Shown: positions 32,955 through 43,240 of the stretch, in pieces
Position numbering within the stretch: position 1 is the first letter of the stretch
Layout: the number at the start of each line of letters is the position of its first letter
Assembly (NCBI GenBank): GCA_963662155.1
Contig: OY759261.1
Location: 50,471,414-50,535,413 of the forward strand
Length of the DNA: 64,000 nt
Source of the DNA: Lamellibrachia columna
Lineage: Eukaryota > Annelida > Polychaeta > Sabellida > Siboglinidae
Direction of reading: 5' to 3'
Made by a program: the position numbers and the translations under genes
Notes under the pieces: model-generated
What the model was told of the DNA's origin: nothing
Database searches by the model: none
The model's input: the letters and a program-made list of their open reading frames with translations, nothing else

Positions 32955-33300
32955 TCAATACAGTGGCTTACCCGTATCAATAGCGCTTCCGCTCAGCTTC
33001 GGGTGAACCGCGCCACCAAGTGACAAGTCCAAGGCCCATCGTGTGTAGTCTTTCTTCCGATGACCAACAGTAAATAAAAGGCAACACCATGTCAACGTGT
33101 GCCAGCCGATATTGCCGGGCAACTTATCAAGTACACGAGGGAGAACTGTGTATATGAGGGTTTCTCCGTACCCTGTTGGAAGTATTCCCATCCCATAACG
33201 TCCATCAGTAATGTTTTGGATGCAGGCAAACTGTTGCAAATTCTAAATTTAACGACTCTTGCTCTGTCGATAGCACGTGCGATTCGTAGCGACGCCATTT
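32955..33300 (-). pseudogene. RecQ-like helicase N-terminal fragment
   Basis: From an ATG at 33295 a minus frame reads MASLRIARAIDRARVVKFR. After a frame break, a second frame continues QQFACIQNITDGRYGMGILP, TGYGETLIYTVLPRVLDKLP. This resembles RecQ helicase motif I context (A-x-x-x-x-x-x-G-x-D-x-x-x-x-L-P-T-G-x-G-K-S-L-x-Y-x-x-[LI]-P-x-[VL]-x-D), but the Walker A Lys is Glu and the following Ser is Thr. A donor-like ACGG|GTAAGCC at about 32963 could end the exon. I read it as a decayed RecQ-like gene or a copy carried by a transposon. Confidence 0.5.
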
Positions 33301-33371
33301 GTATTTCTGTAGGCGTTACCGGATGAAGTGCCAGCAGCCAATCAGCGTCATCATCGAGCTTAATGAGCTAC

Positions 33372-33406
33372 TTATGTATGCGCCCATAATCTGGGCGCAT
33401 ACATAA
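33372..33406. repeat. 15-bp perfect hairpin
   Basis: TTATGTATGCGCCCA (33372-33386), loop TAATC, and its exact complement (33392-33406). It lies about 75 bases beyond the putative start of the RecQ-like frame. Element terminus or chance foldback; no function assigned. Confidence 0.9.
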
Positions 33407-33900
33407 TTACCGTCACAATGGGCACCCCACTCTGTGTCCAGGCGATGATGTGTGCGACAAACGGTGGCGCCACAGCGCGGAGCCTGGATAATCGAGTCTA
33501 AACGATATCTTGTGGTGTGCTTTTCGAGCGTTTACTTCACGTTCATAACCATTACAGTCAGAATGGTGAAAATGAGCCCAGAGATGAAACAGAGGGTGAC
33601 AACAGTGGTGAATGTCGCAAAAACGTGCTTTCACTGGGGATTCATCCCCACAGTGCTGTACTTAGGTATTGACTTTGTATTATCGCTCAAATCAGCAAGG
33701 GTCATACCGCAAAATCCACCAGAGGGCGTTTACCTTAAAGTACCTTAAGGTGGTTCTGATCGCAGGATTCTTGGGCACGGACCACAGTCAGAATCCATCC
33801 GCCATTAAATACATAGAGTCCCAAGGAAAAAATAAATTGTGCAGATAGGGTTTATTTGTGAGATGTCAACGCGTATCTCGTAAACGCGTCAACGCGTATC
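33407..33900. other. No recognisable gene
   Basis: A 98-codon plus frame (33452-33748) contains a hydrophobic stretch but no known motif. A direct repeat AACGCGTATCTCG at about 33870-33905 may belong to the 5' UTR of the following LINE. Confidence 0.4.
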
Positions 33901-34021
33901 TCGATCAAATCTCAAAATTAAACCAAAATATTATGCCCTAACTTTGAATCCCCGAATTAAATTCCCACCCAAAATCAAATTCAAATCAGACATTGTTACA
34001 CATCTGTACCTCAGCAGACTG

Positions 34022-34060
34022 ATAGCACTCTCAGGCGACATCCACCCAAACCCTGGTCCA
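34022..34060 (+). other. 2A-like ribosome-skipping motif in LINE ORF2
   Basis: Residues 27-39 of the first frame read IALSGDIHPNPGP, with D-I-H-P-N-P-G-P at 34037-34060. The 2A consensus is D-[VI]-E-x-N-P-G-P preceded by hydrophobic/Gly residues. His replaces Glu here. 2A-like motifs are established near the N-terminus of some CR1/L2-type LINEs. It would separate a 38-residue leader from the endonuclease-RT. Confidence 0.7.
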
Positions 34061-35130
34061 TATGGGCGCCCAATTCCAAATATTACCACTTCTCCATCTA
34101 GAAATGAGCAATCCATTTCTACCAACACCCAGTCTGACAGCTCCACGCTTAGTACCCCAACACTCCACACATCACAAAATGCAGGCTTAATTTTCGCCCC
34201 AAACCCCCAAAACACTTCAACCCCCGAACGCCACAAGAAAACCCAAGGAAACACACTTAAAGGAATTTTTATAAACACCAACAGCGTTAAGAGCATAGAA
34301 AAAGCAACCCAACTAAAGGCAACTATTCAATATAATAACCCAGACATCATATTTCTAGTTGAAACTAAATTAGATGCAAACTATGCTACATACTCTTTCC
34401 TACCACCCAACTATGAGGCCATCAGAAAGGACAGGAATGCCCATGGCGGTGGAGTCCTTATAGCCTTCCGTGACAACATTGTAGCTGAACCCCTCGAACC
34501 CCCTTGAAGCTCTCCACGACTCCCTAACTAAACTATATAGATCACAAAAAACTCCCCCTAACGTAGTCATAGCTGGAGATTTTAACCTCCCTGATATCAA
34601 CTGGACAAATCACCAGACCACTAATAACAGCACTGCCAGCAAGCATAACAAACTACTAGAAATAACTAACGACTTTGGGCTGCAGAACATGGTAAACGAC
34701 CCCACACGCATCGCTTCTGGCAACATTCTTGACCTCATACTCACCTCAAATCCCTCCATTATCATCAACACCCACACCACTCCTGGTATGAGCGATCACG
34801 AATCCGTGACCTTCAATGTCAACCTAAACCCAGTTCGCAACAAGAAACCCCCCCACCAAGTTTATAGTTACAAATCAGCAGACTGGGACCAACTCAAAGA
34901 CGACATAGACAAACTAAATCTTGAGTACTTCGACATCGACCCCAACTCACAAGATATAGACATAAACTGGACCTTTTTCCGCGAACGTCTGACTACCTTG
35001 ATTAACAATAACATACCTAGACGATACACAAAAGCTAAAACCCACCTACCCTGGATAACACGTGAACTAATTAGAATGCAGAGAAGACGAAATAAAAGCC
35101 ACAAAAAGGCAAAGCAAACTGGACTAAACA

Positions 35131-36957
35131 GTGACGGAAAAATTTAAGGAACTCCGAAAGCAAGCTACTAAAGCATTAGCAAAATCCTACAAAGACTATG
35201 TTAACAACCACATTGGAGACAGCCTGAAAACTAATCCAAAACGATTCTGGTCATTTATTAAGGCAAATAAACGAGAAAACATTGGCATCCCCACACTTCG
35301 AGTAAACAACCAACCAATAATTAATGATCGAGATAAAGCAAATGCCCTAAACAACCAATTTAGCTCTGTATTTACCAAAGAAAAGCACCCCATCCCCCAA
35401 ATAGCCCCCTCTACTTACCCCAACATCCCCCTTCTCGAAATTGGCATAGATGGCGTAATAAAACAGCTGGAAAATCTAAACCAGAACAAAGCTACAGGCC
35501 CAGATGAACTCCCAGCCAGAGTCCTTAAAGAAACTGCAAAGCAGATAGCTCCCATCATCACCCAAATTTTCCAACAATCATACAACACAGGTAAACTTCC
35601 TAATGACTGGCTACAAGCATTAGTAACTCCTATACACAAAAAGAGCCATAAATCTGACCCAGCTAACTACAGACCCATATCACTAACCTGCATCCTTTGT
35701 AAAGTAATGGAACATATCATCCTAAGCAACATGTGGAAACTCCTGCACAAGCATAACATCATTCTCCACTTCCAACACGGATTCCAGTTGGGACTGTCTT
35801 GTGAATCTCAACTCATTGAGACAGTCCACGACTGGATGACTGCTATGGACAACAAGACCCAAATTGACGCAATCCTGCTTGACTTTGCCAAAGCCTTCGA
35901 CAAAGTGCCTCACCTACGTCTGCTATCAAAATTGACCTCCTATGGAATCACTGGAAACACTCAAGATTGGATCAAATCTTTTCTATCCAACCGCAAACAG
36001 AGAGTCTCAGTTAACGGTGCCCTGTCGGACATCACAGATGTCACATCTGGTGTCCCACAGGGTTCAGTTCTGGGACCTGTCCTCTTCTTACTCTACATAA
36101 ATGACATAAATGGGAACATCAAATCTTCTATACGCCTTTTTGCAGATGATAGTATTATATATCGTAAAATTTCTTCCAAAACTGACCACGAAATTCTCCA
36201 AACTGACCTAAGCCAACTCCAAACATGGTCAGACAAATGGCAAATGGAATTTAATGTATCTAAATGCGTCCACCTTCCAATAACAAACAAAACTAAACCC
36301 AGCACACACAAGTACTCGCTTTCTGGCCAGCCATTATCCACCGTATCCAGCCACTCATACCTCGGAGTAAAATTGGATTCCAAATTAACCTGGACAAATC
36401 ACGTCACTGACATAACTTCAAAATCTTCGAAATGTTTAGGCATGATTAAACGAACTCTTGGCCCATGTAAACCCGAAGTTAAACAAACAGCCTACAACAT
36501 GCTAATCCGGCCAAAACTTGAGTACTCTTCACCCATATGGAATCCCCACACCTTTTCACAAGTTAAAAGCCTTGAAAGAGTGCAACACTCTGCTGCCAGA
36601 TTTGTTAAAAATTATTACAGACGGAACACAAATCCAGCAGATCTAATTACTGCCCTTGGATGGCCAACCCTCGAACGAAGACGCATTATCAAACAAGCCA
36701 CTACCTTCTACAAAATTCTAAACAACATTATTGAGATCACCCCCCCTCCAGGCCTACTAACTCGCTCTCGAACCCGTGGACAATACATAGCCCCCAAGTG
36801 TCGTATAAATGCAATGGTCTTTTCATTTTATCCCAGAGCCATTCGCATATGGAATATGATTCCATCAAAAATTACCAACATAAAAAACCCAAAATCATTT
36901 CAAGAAGCTATTATGGAACTCCCTTTCACCACACCTCCTCACCTAAACTGCCTTTAA
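35131..36957 (+). CDS. CR1 reverse transcriptase frame, 608 codons
   Basis: Longest uninterrupted frame of the window. It starts inside the linker between endonuclease and RT (first Met not authentic; true upstream coding is in the frame ending at 35147). RT motifs in order: KATGPDELPARVL (about residues 119-131), YRPISLTC (about 180), FQHGFQLGLSCESQLIE, DFAKAFDKVPH (about 250-260), GVPQGSVLGPVLFLLYINDI, FADD (337-340), FNVSKCVHLP, SYLGVKLDSKLTW, RPKLEYSSPIWNPHT, LGWPTLERRR and FYPRAIRIWNMIPS. All catalytic Asp positions appear intact, suggesting fairly recent activity, but the upstream breaks prevent a full ORF2. Confidence 0.9.
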   Translation: MTEKFKELRKQATKALAKSYKDYVNNHIGDSLKTNPKRFWSFIKANKRENIGIPTLRVNNQPIINDRDKANALNNQFSSVFTKEKHPIPQIAPSTYPNIPLLEIGIDGVIKQLENLNQNKATGPDELPARVLKETAKQIAPIITQIFQQSYNTGKLPNDWLQALVTPIHKKSHKSDPANYRPISLTCILCKVMEHIILSNMWKLLHKHNIILHFQHGFQLGLSCESQLIETVHDWMTAMDNKTQIDAILLDFAKAFDKVPHLRLLSKLTSYGITGNTQDWIKSFLSNRKQRVSVNGALSDITDVTSGVPQGSVLGPVLFLLYINDINGNIKSSIRLFADDSIIYRKISSKTDHEILQTDLSQLQTWSDKWQMEFNVSKCVHLPITNKTKPSTHKYSLSGQPLSTVSSHSYLGVKLDSKLTWTNHVTDITSKSSKCLGMIKRTLGPCKPEVKQTAYNMLIRPKLEYSSPIWNPHTFSQVKSLERVQHSAARFVKNYYRRNTNPADLITALGWPTLERRRIIKQATTFYKILNNIIEITPPPGLLTRSRTRGQYIAPKCRINAMVFSFYPRAIRIWNMIPSKITNIKNPKSFQEAIMELPFTTPPHLNCL

Positions 36958-37115
36958 AACACAGTGCTCAGCGTAAAATTATCCATGGTGTGGGTATGGA
37001 GGCTGTCTATGTGTGCATGTAGCAAGGCAGCGACAGTATCTATACACACAACCAACCTATTAACAATTTTCGTTAAACATCCTATACATAAAATAAATAA
37101 AACTATCAGATAAAA

Positions 37116-37710
37116 ACCATTTCAGCAACATTAATGATACTAGTCTTTTAATCGAATGTACCACCCACAGCGCATGCGCACAGTCCACCACAAACTCCTG
37201 CGTTAGCCCAAGTTTGGGCTGTTTGGAGTAAACCACTTGAGACTTGAGAGCAGAAATTGTGTAGATGAGTGAGTGAAAGTGATGTTTTTGTGCACAGTAG
37301 CATCTAAGCTTTGAAATGATGCCATTTGTCAGTAGGTATACCAGTTGCGTAAGGACACAGTGGCTGTTAGGCAGGATGTACTCATATTTTGGAAACCGAG
37401 GAATTTCATGGCAGAAATGCAGGGGCGTCATGCGTTGAAGCAATTGGTGCGAAAAGGAGGTATGTCATTTTCACGAATTTTACACACCAGGTGTCTTAGT
37501 GGGTCTGTCATTTTCTGTGAATTAAAAAAAAATTGTAGGATAAATTTTCAATGTAGGCGCAAGAACGTTATAATGGTCGTCTATGGGAAAAGTGACTGTG
37601 GTCCGTGCCCTCTTGTGACTCCTCAGTGATCAGATCTTCTTCGTCGTCTTTTAATAGTTTAAGAATTCCGGTTCCTATTTTTAATGGTGCTTTGAAATTA
37701 TAAAAAAATT
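37116..37710. other. No recognisable gene
   Basis: A minus frame 37443-37060 (127 codons) and a plus frame 37345-37629 lack recognisable motifs. Confidence 0.4.
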
Positions 37711-38553
37711 GGTAATCTTGCATAAACAGGGCCCTTATTGCTTATTATTACGGCTTTGTTTTTCACTCTTAGCTCGCTTTATCTATCCCAAGCCCTTCAT
37801 TATATCATATTACATCACTTTAGGTGCCCAAATGGCACATGATTGTCAAATATTGTGTTTTTGGGCAGAATTGCTACGAACAGCAGCATTTGCATATTTT
37901 CATTCATTCTCAATATGGCGCGTTTACAGAATGAGCACTAATTATACTACAATCAACAGTCAACACACAAAGGGGTGAAATAAATATTTATTAAAAACAA
38001 TGAAGTAATATTTAATTTGCTCTGCATGGCACGAAATAGATAATGGAAATATTCCGAACAGTTTTCACACGTAATTTGTAGAGCACTACCAGGCACTTTA
38101 AAAAAAATTAATGTTTAAAAAATGCACTTGTAATTATCTTAAATATTATTTTTAAATGCCTGTTTGTGTTCTACAAATAATGTGTTTGATGTGAAAATTG
38201 TTTGGAATATTTCCATTTCGTGCCACGCAGGGCAAATTACATATTACTTTGTTTACATTGTTTTAATAATATTGATATGACCCCTTTGTGTGTTGACTTG
38301 CCTTTGCGATTCTGATGCAATTGTAATATAATTATGCGCCATGTTGAGAACGAATGAAAACACGGCAGACACTGTTGTTCGTAGCAATTCCAATAGCTAA
38401 AACTGCCCGAAAACACAATATTTGACAATCATGTGCCATTTGGGCACCTAAAATGATGTAGTATGATATAATGAACGTCTTGGGATAAATAAAGTGAGGT
38501 AAGAGTGAAATACAAAGCCGTAATAATAAGGGCCCTGTTTATACAAGATTACC
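37711..38553. mobile_element. 843-bp palindromic (foldback) element
   Basis: The left end GGTAATCTTGCATAAACAGG + GCCCTTA is inverted at the right end (TAAGGGCCCTGTTTATACAA + GATTACC). The arms stay complementary almost to the middle. Matched landmarks: GGTGCCCAAATGGCACATGA with TCATGTGCCATTTGGGCACC, CAACACACAAAGGGGT with ACCCCTTTGTGTGTTG, and CATGGCACGAAAT with ATTTCGTGCCACG. The centre is near 38130. Arms are about 400 bp each with scattered mismatches and no coding. A foldback or MITE-type DNA element is the best reading; no clear target duplication. Confidence 0.85.
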
Positions 38554-39060
38554 CAGAATTTCCTGATTGGACCAGAAGTGGTCCAGGCGGTTTTTAAAAG
38601 TATTTAAAGATGTTGCTTGAATGACTGTTTCCGGGAGGGTATTCTAAGGTTCAGTCACTCTGACGGGAAAGCAATTTTTCTTATATTTGTTTTTGCTCTT
38701 TGAGTAAATAATTTTAGAGTATGACCTCTATTTCCTGTCCTGAAGGATGCATTCTCCCATTTTAAGAGTTTAGGTGAAGATTCAATGTCGCATAGATTGT
38801 ATATAATTTTTTTAAACTTCAATCATATTGCCTCGTAGACGTCTATATGATAATGAGGGAAGTTTTAGTAATTTTAATCTTTCTATATAAGTTGAGTTTC
38901 TCATCCCTGGTAATTCTTTTGTTGCTCTTCTTTGAATGTTTTCTATTGAAATAATGTTTTTTTGTAAGGATACCCTACTGCTATGGCATAGTCAAGATGT
39001 GTTCTTACCATTGTGTTATATAATGGCAAGAACGCATCTTTGTCAAGAAATAGGAAAGTT
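38554..39060 (-). pseudogene. CR1 3' ORF2 fragment (third CR1 family)
   Basis: Minus-strand pieces match the CR1 RT C-terminus: DAFLPLYNTMVRTHLDYAI + AVGYPYKK, then an RG-x-T-L-K-L...K-T-N-I-R-K region, and a final short TTSGPIRKFW block next to the palindrome. Many stops. More divergent than family A. Confidence 0.65.
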
Positions 39061-39379
39061 TGCAAAAATCCATCATTTACGCTGATGATGGGTAATCCTG
39101 CATAAATGATAAATCATTTAGGCCACTAAACAATATGCTTATCTCATTATTCTGTTATATCCTAGCCTGCCAGGGGATCTTTCCATTAATTCCATCGTTC
39201 TACATCAATTAATGTACAAAAAGGCACATATTCTTTTTAAATATTGTGTTTTCGTTGTCCAAATAGGCAGTGATACCCACAAGCACAGAAGATGCTGACA
39301 GACGCTGGTTCTGCAATTCACAGTGCAATTTGGACCACAAAAAACCACAATATTTGAAGATTATAAATTATGCCTTTTT

Positions 39380-39380
39380 G

Positions 39381-39415
<35 letters not shown>

Positions 39416-39426
39416 TATACATATGC

Positions 39427-39468
<42 letters not shown>
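39380..39468. repeat. (TA)n tract with ATATGCATAT centre
   Basis: Two TA runs flank ACATATGCATATGT, making a near-perfect AT palindrome of about 85 bp. Confidence 0.95.
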
Positions 39469-39470
<2 letters not shown>

Positions 39471-40172
39471 GCAATAACCAACACAAGTCCGATGTAGGAG
39501 AGAATTGAAACAGGCCAAATAAATGACGTTTTTTATTGCAAAGTGGACTGCTTATCACGCAGCCACTTTGGGAAGAACATTAACAGGAATGTGAGCTCCT
39601 CTAAGCAAACCCGACAGGAACTGAACACATGTACAGCCCCGTCCGGCAAGTTTCTCAGAGCTCACATTCCTACAAGCATGACGATAACATATATACATCA
39701 AGAAGTCGTCATGAACACGTAATGCAAAGAATACAGACATTCCACCACCAATACACAAATTTAATTACAAACAGGTGGGGCCATTTCGCTAACCTATATA
39801 AACATAAGCCAAGAATACCGATGAAGAAACAGGAAGCCTGTCTGCGCAGAAAACCCCATGAACACCAAATACTAGGGGACAAACCCCCGTGTTCATCTTA
39901 TATTAGGCCAAAAGTGGGGAAAGCGGTTTATATGGAATGAACTCATTATCATCTAAAAATGAGGTAAGAATTTTTTTTAAATAATTTAGGCCAGTCTAAA
40001 ACAGGATTTCAAGCCAAGTTCAACATTGACTCCATAAGTCGAAGCCATTAATTATTAAAGATCTTGTGTCATCCTTATATTTTAATGTACTTTTGTATAC
40101 ACACTTGATAGATGTACAAGTCACATGTTTTGTTGATTCATCAATAAATCAGTTAATCAACATTATTAATAT
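39469..40172. other. No recognisable gene
   Basis: A 103-codon plus frame (39629-39940) has no motif I recognise. Confidence 0.4.
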
Positions 40173-40310
40173 TAATTGTGGTTAGGACACCAGACTCTCA
40201 ATCGAGAGAAACTGGGTTTGAATCCTCTTGGGGGTGAAGTGCAAAGCATTTTCAGCAGCCCTGCTGACTGGATACCATGCTATACAAATTTAAGAACATA
40301 CCTTTTTAAT
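40173..40310 (+). mobile_element. tRNA-derived SINE (copy 2)
   Basis: GTTAGGACACCAGACTCTCA, then a B-box-like GGGTTTGAATCC (about 40215), then GAAGTGCAAAGCATTTTCAG and a CCATGCTATACAAATTTAAG tail followed by AACATACCTTTTTAA. It is the same family as 1990-2265, with a different mutation load. Confidence 0.75.
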
Positions 40311-40555
40311 ACAACTTTGTTTAGTAAAATCAACATTAAATTATTAATGTATGTAGACTATTAGCCAAAGTTATACTAACCAGTGATGACATGCATGGTG
40401 TGTTTGGATTTGCTTATGTGAAGTGTAAACATTCTGCCCTCACAGCCTGTATCCACTGTTTTTGCCATTTTATATCGATAGGAAATACATGATACAATAG
40501 CTTTTTTCAAACAAAATTACAACAGTGATCACGTACATGTATGAAAGTCTTTATT

Positions 40556-40932
40556 CCTAGGCCCAGATGGCAAGTGGACAAGGAAGCCATTGGCTTACCG
40601 AGAGTCCAACATTTGTAATCTATGTGTAATCTGCCCTCCTGAGATATGTGTCAACCTTGTTTTTAAACATATTCATGCTGCTAGCAGTTACACAATCTGT
40701 AGATAATTTGTTCCATTCATTGATTGTCCTCTGTGAGAACGAGTACTTCCTGATATCCAATCTACACCGATCCTTTACTAATGTTACCTCATGTCCTCTA
40801 GTTCTATTGTCTTTCTTGAGTGAGAAAAAAATGTTCTATAAATATTTTCATACCCATTCGATATCTTAAATTTGATCTCCTCTTAACCTCCTTGTCTCTA
40901 GAGTTGTTAAACCACATTCTTTCAGTCATTCT
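40556..40932 (-). pseudogene. CR1 family A copy split by insertion, 3' part
   Basis: Minus-oriented 3' UTR (CCCAGATGGCAAGTGGACAA at the left) and the end of ORF2 up to the codons for LKECGLTTL. The sequence stops abruptly at CCACATTCTTTCAG. Its continuation, LRDLS, is found at about 42052, so this and 42050-42775 are halves of one copy interrupted by a plus-oriented CR1. Confidence 0.85.
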
Positions 40933-42040
40933 AAAAGCCCATGGTATAGGCAATGATGTAATCAACTGGATAGAAAAATGGCTTACACACAGAAGACAGA
41001 GAGTAATAGTAGATGGTGAAATTTCAAACTGGAAATCTGTTTTGAGTGGGGTACCACAGGGATCAGTATTAGGCCCTATACTGTTTTTAATATATATAAA
41101 TGATTTGGAGGATGACATATCTAGCAAAGTACTAAAATTTGCAGATGACACAAAAGTATTCAGAAAGGTTACTAATGATACAGATAAACAAAGTTTACAG
41201 GATGATCTAGAAAAATTTGTTAAATGGTCAGAAAAATGGCAAATGTTATTCAATTTTGGGAAGTGTAAATGTATACACATAGGACATGGAAATATGGACA
41301 AGGAATATAAAATGGGGGATGCTGTACTAGGTAGAACCACACAAGAAAAGGATTTAGGAGTCACATTTAGTGCTGACATGAAAGTTTCAGAGCAATGTGG
41401 GATTGCTGCTTCGAAAGGAAATCAAATTCTAGGGCTAATTAGGAGAACTGTCACATATAAGGAGAAACATCTAATTGTACCCCTGTACAAAGCAATAGTT
41501 AGACCACATTTGGAATATTGTATTCAAGCATGGAGGCCATATCGTAAAAAAGACATAGACAAGCTAGAAAGAATACAACGAAGAGCAACTAAAATGATTC
41601 CAGAATTAAGAGACCTTAGTTACGAAAGTCGCTTATTACAGTGTGGTTTGACAACACTAGAGACCAGGAGACTAAGAGGAGACCAAATAGAAGTGTTTAA
41701 AACAGTGAACGGTTATGAGGATGTTGATAGGAATATGTTCTTCAAACTTAAAGAAGGCAGTAGAACCAGAGGTCACAAAGCAGCATTAGTTAAGGAGCAG
41801 TGTAGGTTGGACATGAGAAAGTACTCTTTCTCACAGAGGGTGATAAATGAATGGAACAAGCTGCCAAATAATTGTGTTAATGCTAGTAGTGTGAATATGT
41901 TTAAAAATAGAATTGACAGATATCTGATAAGGGCGGGCTACACATAGATGAGAAAATTGTTGGACTCTCGATAAGCCATTGGCTTCCTTGTCCACTTGCC
42001 ATCTGGAACTTGTTCGAGATGGCAATCTTGTTAAATCTCT
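40933..42040 (+). mobile_element. CR1 family A copy inserted in another CR1
   Basis: 5' truncated at the LKAHGIGNDVINWIEKW codons (about 40935). RT is open to the stop at 41947 (within a 375-codon frame that begins in the older copy, at 40820, and is therefore chimeric). FADD at 41138-41149. The 3' UTR ends GATGGCAATCTTGTTAAA at about 42036. It is nearly identical to the 27738-29185 copy over shared positions, implying recent spread. Confidence 0.9.
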
Positions 42041-42049
42041 TGTTAAACT

Positions 42050-42775
42050 AAGGTCTCTCAGTTTAGTTGCTCTCCTCTGTATTCTTTCAAGTGTATCTAT
42101 ATCCTTCTTACAATATGGTCTCCAAGCTTGTACACAGTACTCTAAATGAGGTCTAATTATTGCATTATACAGTGGTATAATTAGCTTTTTCCCCTTGTAT
42201 GTTATATTTCTCCTAATCAAACCAAGAATTTGATTACTCTTTGAAGCTGCAATACCACACTGCTCTGAAACTTTCATATCAGTGCTTATTGTAACTCCTA
42301 AGTCCTTTTCTTTTACAGTAGTACCCAGAACAGTATCTCCCATTTTATAGTTTACATCCAAGTTCCCATGTCCTGTATGTAGGCGTTTACATTTCCCAAA
42401 ATTTAACATCTGCCATTTCTCAGACCATTTCACTAATCTGTCTAGATCGTTTTGTAAATGTGTGTCAGTGTTAGTGTTAACCCTTCTCAAGACTTTTGTG
42501 TCATCCCCAAATTTCAGTACATTGCTTGTTATATTATCTTCCAAGTCATTGATATATTTTAAGAATAATAAAGGTCCTAATACTGATCCTTGTGGTACCC
42601 CACTCAAAACTGATTTCCAGTTTGAAACCTCCCCATCTACTACTTCAACACGCTCTCTTCTATCAGACAGCCATTGTTCTATCCAGTCGATTATGCCATC
42701 CCCGATAACATGGGCTTTTAATTTAAGTAGTAATCTTTGAAGTGGCACTTTATCAAAAGCTTGACCTGGAAACAT
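42050..42775 (-). pseudogene. CR1 family A copy split by insertion, 5' part
   Basis: Minus frame from about 42760: AFDKVPLQRLLLKLKAH, GVPQGSVLGPLLF, then KFGDDTK, so the catalytic FADD has become FGDD. The frame runs on to IQRRATKLRDLS at the junction. The 317-codon frame 42784-41831 continues out of this element into antisense of the inserted copy and is chimeric. Confidence 0.85.
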
Positions 42776-42944
42776 GAATGACATAAAAAAGGTTTACATT
42801 CGTAAATGTTGCTTACTGAGTGGTGCATAGTTACTATTACTATCTGTCCAAATATTATTTCACCGAAACAACCAACATTTCAGTCAGGTTGTTTGCTCAA
42901 ATTATGCTTACATTCATATAAGTAACATTTCACAAGATTTCCAT

Positions 42945-43240
42945 CTGAAGCCACATGCTCCATGTGGCAAGTGAAGAAGGATGCCGTTGACTTATCAAGA
43001 GTCCAAGTTTTTATCTATGTACATAGCCCGCCTTAAATCAGATATCACATAATGTTTTAAGCATATTCACACTTAGCTCTAGTACCAGGAATTTATTCAA
43101 TGTATCTAATTTGTTCAGTTAATCATCCTAGAAGCAGAACTGTGAAAATTATCACTTCTTTATATCCAGTCTACTACACTGTTCTTTTATTAACGCTGCT
43201 TCATGCCTGACATGATCTATTGATTAACTTTTAAATCGTG
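42945..43240 (-). mobile_element. Old CR1 family A 3' fragment
   Basis: Diverged minus-oriented 3' end: CACAAGATTTCCATCTGAAG, GGCAAGTGAAGAAGGATGCC, GACTTATCAAGAGTCCAAG, AGCCCGCCTTAAATCAGATA and CATATTCACACTTAG. Many indels. Confidence 0.8.

Larger units (their letters stand above)
33900..37115 (+). mobile_element. CR1-type LINE, nearly full ORF2 (family B)
   Basis: ORF2 is in three frames. Frame 1 (33944-34507): N-terminus with a 2A-like motif, then the start of the APE endonuclease (IFINTNSVKS, PDIIFLVETKLD, GGGVLIAFRD). A deletion near 34500 removes the middle of the endonuclease. Frame 2 (about 34505-35147): VVIAGDFNLPDINW, then DPTRIASGNILDLILTS and SDHESV. A one-base lesion near 35138 shifts to frame 3 (35131-36957, 608 codons): the whole RT with NYRPISLTCILCKVMEHII, DFAKAFDKVPHLRLL, SGVPQGSVLGPVLF, RLFADDS (FADD 36139-36150) and RTRGQYIAPKC. 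The stop is at 36957, then a 3' UTR to about 37115. No upstream ORF1 is visible. Confidence 0.9.

Noticed and set aside
32955..33326. Functional helicase first exon
   Set aside because: Walker A Lys is replaced by Glu and there is a frame break with a stop before the motif. Called a fragment instead.
40820..41947. A single 375-codon reverse transcriptase gene starting at 40820
   Set aside because: The first ~38 codons are antisense of an older, oppositely oriented CR1. The real element starts at about 40933, so the start is chimeric.
41831..42784. A 317-codon intact RT on the minus strand
   Set aside because: It crosses from an old CR1 (with FGDD instead of FADD) into antisense of a newer copy. 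Not a real protein.
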